Source: DASUXA01 sp036378155
Lineage (GTDB): Bacteria > Actinomycetota > Actinomycetes > Mycobacteriales > Micromonosporaceae
Length of the DNA: 8,248 nt
Assembly (NCBI GenBank): GCA_036378155.1
Contig: DASUXA010000052.1
Span: forward strand, 1-8,248
Direction of reading: 5' to 3'
The position numbers were made by a program, and so were the translations under genes. Positions 5,508 to 8,248 of this stretch are shown here, piece after piece (within the stretch, counting starts at the first letter, position 1; every line of letters begins with the position of its first letter). The notes beneath the pieces were generated by a model. It searched no databases and was not told the origin of the DNA. It saw only the letters and a list, made by a program, of their open reading frames with translations.

Positions 5508-6716
5508 GTGACTGAGCCCCGCGAGATCGTCCTGCTCGGCTCGACCGGCTCCGTCGGTACCCAGGCGATCGACATCATTCGGCGCAACCCGGACCGGTTC
5601 CGCCTGATCGGTATCGGCGCGGGCGGCGGCAACGTCGCCCGGCTCGCGGCGCAGGCGCTCGAACTCGGCGTGGACGTCGTCGCGGTGGCCCGCTCGTCCG
5701 TGACCCAGGACCTGCAGCTGGCGTTCTACGCCGAGGCGCAGAAGCGCGGGTACCCGACCGGCGGGTTCAAGATCCCGAAGATCCTCGCCGGTCCGGACGC
5801 GATGACCGAACTCGCCCAGTGGCCCTGCCACATCGTGCTCAACGCGGTGGTCGGCTCGCTCGGGCTCGCGCCGACGCTCGCCGCGCTGCGCGCCGGTCGT
5901 ACCCTCGCCCTGGCGAACAAGGAGTCGCTGATCGCCGGCGGTCCGCTGGTCCGGGCGCTCGCCCGACCGGGGCAGATCGTGCCGGTCGACTCCGAGCACT
6001 CCGCCCTGCTGCAATGTCTGCGCGCCGGCCGGTCGACCGAGGTACGCCGCCTGGTGCTGACCGCGAGCGGTGGACCGTTCCGCGGCCGGCACCGCGACGA
6101 GCTGACCGCGGTCACCCCGCAGCAGGCGCTGGCGCATCCGACCTGGAACATGGGTCCAGTCATCACGATCAACTCCGCGACCCTGGTCAACAAGGGTTTG
6201 GAGGTGATTGAGGCGCACGAGCTGTACCAGGTGGGGTATGACCGGATTGAGGTGGTAGTGCATCCGCAGTCCGTGATCCACTCGATGGTGGAGTTCGTCG
6301 ACGGTTCGACCGTCGCGCAGTGCAGCCCACCCGACATGCGGTTGCCGATCGCCCTGGCGTTGGGCTGGCCGGACCGGGTACCGGACGCCGCGCCGGCGGT
6401 GGACTGGACGGCGTCGCACACCTGGGAGTTCGCCCCGCTGGACGGCGACGCCTTCCCGGCGGTACGGCTGGCGAAGCAGGCCGGCGAGGCGGGGCGGTGC
6501 CGCCCGGCGATCTACAACGCGGCGAACGAGGAGTGCGTCGCCGCCTTCGTCGACCACCGGCTGCCGTTCCTGGGCATTGTCGACACCGTTGAGCGGGTGC
6601 TGACCGATGCTCCCGATTTCGCCGAACCGGGTACCGTCGAAGAGGTGCTCGCCGCCGAGGCGTGGGCGCGGGCCCGGGCGCGCGAACTGGTCGGCGCCGT
6701 CACGGAGGGGGCTTGA
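5508..6716 (+). CDS. dxr: 1-deoxy-D-xylulose-5-phosphate reductoisomerase
   Basis: 402 residues from GTG 5508, with GGGGAGA at 5493-5499, 8 nt upstream. It converts 1-deoxy-D-xylulose 5-phosphate to 2-C-methyl-D-erythritol 4-phosphate with NADPH and a divalent metal, the first committed step of the MEP isoprenoid pathway, in the cytosol. Visible motifs are the NADPH loop GSTGSVG (11-17), ANKES (136-140), metal ligands D161 and E163 in VDSEHSA, the phosphate-binding SGGPF (187-191), H210, W213-N-M-G, and NSATLVNKGLE (222-232), whose S223, N228, K229 and E232 match E. coli S222, N227, K228 and E231. The protein is full length with no missing catalytic residue. It is the target of fosmidomycin. 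Its stop overlaps the start of the next gene by one base (TGATG). A short patch at about 6195-6263 uses unusually many A/T-ending codons. Confidence 0.98.
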   Translation: MTEPREIVLLGSTGSVGTQAIDIIRRNPDRFRLIGIGAGGGNVARLAAQALELGVDVVAVARSSVTQDLQLAFYAEAQKRGYPTGGFKIPKILAGPDAMTELAQWPCHIVLNAVVGSLGLAPTLAALRAGRTLALANKESLIAGGPLVRALARPGQIVPVDSEHSALLQCLRAGRSTEVRRLVLTASGGPFRGRHRDELTAVTPQQALAHPTWNMGPVITINSATLVNKGLEVIEAHELYQVGYDRIEVVVHPQSVIHSMVEFVDGSTVAQCSPPDMRLPIALALGWPDRVPDAAPAVDWTASHTWEFAPLDGDAFPAVRLAKQAGEAGRCRPAIYNAANEECVAAFVDHRLPFLGIVDTVERVLTDAPDFAEPGTVEEVLAAEAWARARARELVGAVTEGA

Positions 6717-7957
6717 TGGCGTACCTGGTCGGGATCGTCCTGTTCGCGCTCGCCATCTTCGTCTTCGTCTGCCTGCATGAGGCTGGTCACATGCTGACCG
6801 CGAAGGCGTTCGGCATGAAGGTCACCCGGTACTTCGCCGGGTTCGGACCGACCGTCTTCTCGTTCCGTCGCGGCGAGACGGAGTACGGGCTGAAGGCGCT
6901 CCCGCTGGGCGGCTTCGTCAAGATCGTCGGCATGACGCCGCAGGACGACGACGTGGCGCCGGAGGACCAGCCGCGCGCGATGTGGCGGTTCCCGGTCTGG
7001 CAGCGCACCGTCGTCATGGCAGCCGGGTCGGTCACCCACTTCATCCTCGGGTTCCTGCTGCTGTGGGTCACGCTCGCGTTCGTCGGCATTCCCAACCCCG
7101 CCGCCAACGACCCCGCCCGACAGCCCGCCACGGTCACCGTCGCGCCCTGCGTCGTCGCGACCGAGGACCACGTCGAGTGCACCAAGGACGACGTGTCGCC
7201 GTCGCCGGCGCAGAAGGCGGGGCTGCGCGACGGCGACCTGATCACCCGGTTCAACGGGCAGCCGATCCACAACTACGAGGACCTGGTCAACGCGATCCGG
7301 TCGACCAAGCCCGGTCCCGCCACGATGGAATACCAGCGCGACGGGCAGACCCACACGGTCACCGTCGACCTGGTGCCCGCCCTGCGTCACCCGATGGACA
7401 ACCCGAACGGCAAGCCGACCACGGTGGCGGCGCTGGGCGTGACGAACCAACTGCCCAAGGGCGTGCCCGAGACGATCACGTACGGGCCGGTCAAGGCGCT
7501 CGGTCAGTCCGGCAAGGCGACCGTCGCCATCTTCGGTCAGATGGGCGCGGCGTTGAAGAACGTGCCGGCGAAGGTACCGGCGCTGTGGGACGCGCTCAAC
7601 GGCAAGCCGCGCGACCCGAACACGCCGGTCAGCGTCGTCGGGGCGACCCGGTTGGGCGGCGAGACGGCGGCGCACCACGCCTGGTCGTCGTTCATGAGCC
7701 TGCTGATCGTGCTGAACTTCTTCGTCGGCGTGTTCAACCTGCTGCCGCTGCTGCCGCTGGACGGCGGTCACATCGCGGTGCTGTTCTACGAGAAGATCCG
7801 CGACTGGATCCGTGGCCTGCGCGGCAAGCCCGCCGGTGGTCCCGTCGATTACACAAAGTTGTCGGCGGTGACGATGGTGTTCATCTTCATAGGTGGCGCC
7901 GTCATGTTGCTGACCATCACAGCGGACATCGTGAACCCGATCCGTATCGGCCAGTAG
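6716..7957 (+). CDS. rip1: Site-2 intramembrane zinc metalloprotease, RseP/Rip1 family
   Basis: 413 residues from ATG 6716, which shares its A with the dxr stop. GGAGG at 6704-6708 sits 7 nt upstream inside dxr, which fixes this start. It cleaves membrane-embedded substrates. In mycobacteria Rip1 cuts anti-sigma factors in regulated intramembrane proteolysis. The first helix carries the zinc motif HEAGH (21-25), and GFGP (42-45) follows. A second helix lies at about 98-122, an extracytoplasmic PDZ domain at about 135-222 with SPAQKAGLRDGD (163-174), and the third ligand motif NLLPLLPLDGGH (341-352, D349) in a helix at about 325-345. A last helix spans 383-403. Two cysteines, C145 and C155, flank the start of the PDZ domain outside the membrane. 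All catalytic residues are present. It sits between dxr and ispG, the usual actinobacterial order, and ends 9 nt before ispG. Confidence 0.97.
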   Translation: MAYLVGIVLFALAIFVFVCLHEAGHMLTAKAFGMKVTRYFAGFGPTVFSFRRGETEYGLKALPLGGFVKIVGMTPQDDDVAPEDQPRAMWRFPVWQRTVVMAAGSVTHFILGFLLLWVTLAFVGIPNPAANDPARQPATVTVAPCVVATEDHVECTKDDVSPSPAQKAGLRDGDLITRFNGQPIHNYEDLVNAIRSTKPGPATMEYQRDGQTHTVTVDLVPALRHPMDNPNGKPTTVAALGVTNQLPKGVPETITYGPVKALGQSGKATVAIFGQMGAALKNVPAKVPALWDALNGKPRDPNTPVSVVGATRLGGETAAHHAWSSFMSLLIVLNFFVGVFNLLPLLPLDGGHIAVLFYEKIRDWIRGLRGKPAGGPVDYTKLSAVTMVFIFIGGAVMLLTITADIVNPIRIGQ

Positions 7958-7960
7958 GCT
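7955..7960 (+). promoter_or_regulatory. Possible internal -10 box before ispG
   Basis: TAGGCT begins with the TAG stop codon of the protease gene (7955-7957) and ends 6 nt before the ispG ATG at 7967. This spacing fits a leaderless start. The GAAAG at 7961-7965 is too close to the ATG to be a good ribosome binding site. ispG could also simply be translated by coupling with the upstream gene. Confidence 0.4.
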
Positions 7961-7966
7961 GAAAGC

Positions 7967-8248
7967 ATGAGTGATGGCGTCATGCTGGGCATGCCGGGTA
8001 CGCCCCCGCCTGTGTTGTCGGAGCGGCGCAAGACCCGGCAGTTGATGGTCGGCAAGGTCGGTGTCGGCAGCGACTACCCGATTTCCGTGCAGTCGATGAC
8101 CACCACGCTGACCGCGGACGTCAACGCGACCCTGCAGCAGATCGCCGAGCTGACCGCGGCCGGCTGCGACATCGTGCGCGTGGCGTGCCCGTCGCAGGAC
8201 GACGCCGACGCGCTGCCGGCGATCGCCGCGAAGTCGCAGATCCCGGTC
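7967..8248 (+). CDS. ispG: 4-hydroxy-3-methylbut-2-enyl diphosphate synthase (partial)
   Basis: The first 94 codons are present and the gene runs off the window end. The enzyme (IspG/GcpE) turns 2-C-methyl-D-erythritol 2,4-cyclodiphosphate into HMBPP, the penultimate MEP step, using a [4Fe-4S] cluster. The N-terminus shows LGMPGTPPPVLSERRKTRQ (residues 7-25), VGVGSDYPISVQSMTTTLT (31-49, with the family-typical SVQSMT), DVNATLQQIAELTAAGCDIV (51-70) and RVACPSQDDADALPAI (71-86), the first strands of the TIM-barrel domain. The three cluster-binding cysteines lie in the missing C-terminal part. ATG 7967 is taken as the start; ATG 7982, five codons later, is an alternative. It is 9 nt downstream of the protease gene. 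Confidence 0.96.
   Translation, partial: MSDGVMLGMPGTPPPVLSERRKTRQLMVGKVGVGSDYPISVQSMTTTLTADVNATLQQIAELTAAGCDIVRVACPSQDDADALPAIAAKSQIPV

Noticed and set aside
4349..6557. Large minus-strand frames opposite the GNAT, YcxB-like and dxr genes
   Set aside because: Low-complexity Arg/Ala/Pro/Asp products with no motifs. All three plus-strand genes are well supported.
2478..8248. A carotenoid or terpene biosynthetic cluster
   Set aside because: Only a CrtI/PYROXD2-like protein and housekeeping MEP genes are present. There is no prenyl synthase, phytoene synthase or cyclase, and the strands and promoters are separate.
1..8248. CRISPR arrays, insertion sequences, integrases, tRNA or rRNA genes, defence systems
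   Set aside because: No regularly spaced repeats, transposase motifs, terminal inverted repeats, tRNA cloverleaf sequences or nuclease/ATPase defence modules were seen on either strand. The Uma2 fragment lacks its catalytic part.

Overview
The window is very GC-rich with strong G/C bias at third codon positions. It carries the gene order dxr, then a site-2 protease (rip1/rseP), then ispG, which is conserved in Actinobacteria (in Mycobacterium tuberculosis, Rv2870c-Rv2868c). With TANNNT-type -10 boxes, several apparently leaderless starts and GTG start codons, this points to an actinobacterial chromosome. The style of the Dxr, IspG and DUF2631-like proteins suggests the Micromonosporaceae or a close relative, but that placement is inference.

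Left part (1-2480): a small two-helix membrane protein of DUF2631 type lies on the minus strand (18-242). It is divergent from a 528-residue protein with a metallo-beta-lactamase fold and a C-terminal Rieske [2Fe-2S] domain (419-2005). The 176-bp gap between them holds a perfect 12-bp inverted repeat and a 9-bp direct repeat. Next comes a single-domain cold-shock protein gene (2224-2427), behind a TAGGCT promoter and a roughly 146-nt structured leader that can in principle pair with its own Shine-Dalgarno sequence. A strong 14-bp hairpin (2442-2473) closes it and is shared with the convergent gene on the other side.

Middle part (2478-4400): a minus-strand FAD-dependent oxidoreductase of the phytoene-dehydrogenase/PYROXD2-like group. 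The 297-bp gap after it holds what looks like the decayed C-terminal end of a Uma2-family protein, flanked by two outward-facing TAGGCT promoters.

Right part (4401-8248): a tightly packed plus-strand run of a GNAT acetyltransferase, a YcxB-like membrane protein, dxr, the site-2 protease and ispG (cut by the window end). Junctions are a 4-bp overlap, a 4-nt gap, a 1-bp overlap and a 9-nt gap, so co-transcription and translational coupling are likely. Dxr and IspG are steps of the MEP (non-mevalonate) isoprenoid pathway. The protease cuts membrane proteins such as anti-sigma factors.

No mobile element, CRISPR array, RNA gene or obvious novel system was seen. The less ordinary signals are the MBL-Rieske fusion, the cold-shock leader, the hexamer TAGGCT recurring at four gene starts (once inside a stop codon), and the Uma2 remnant.
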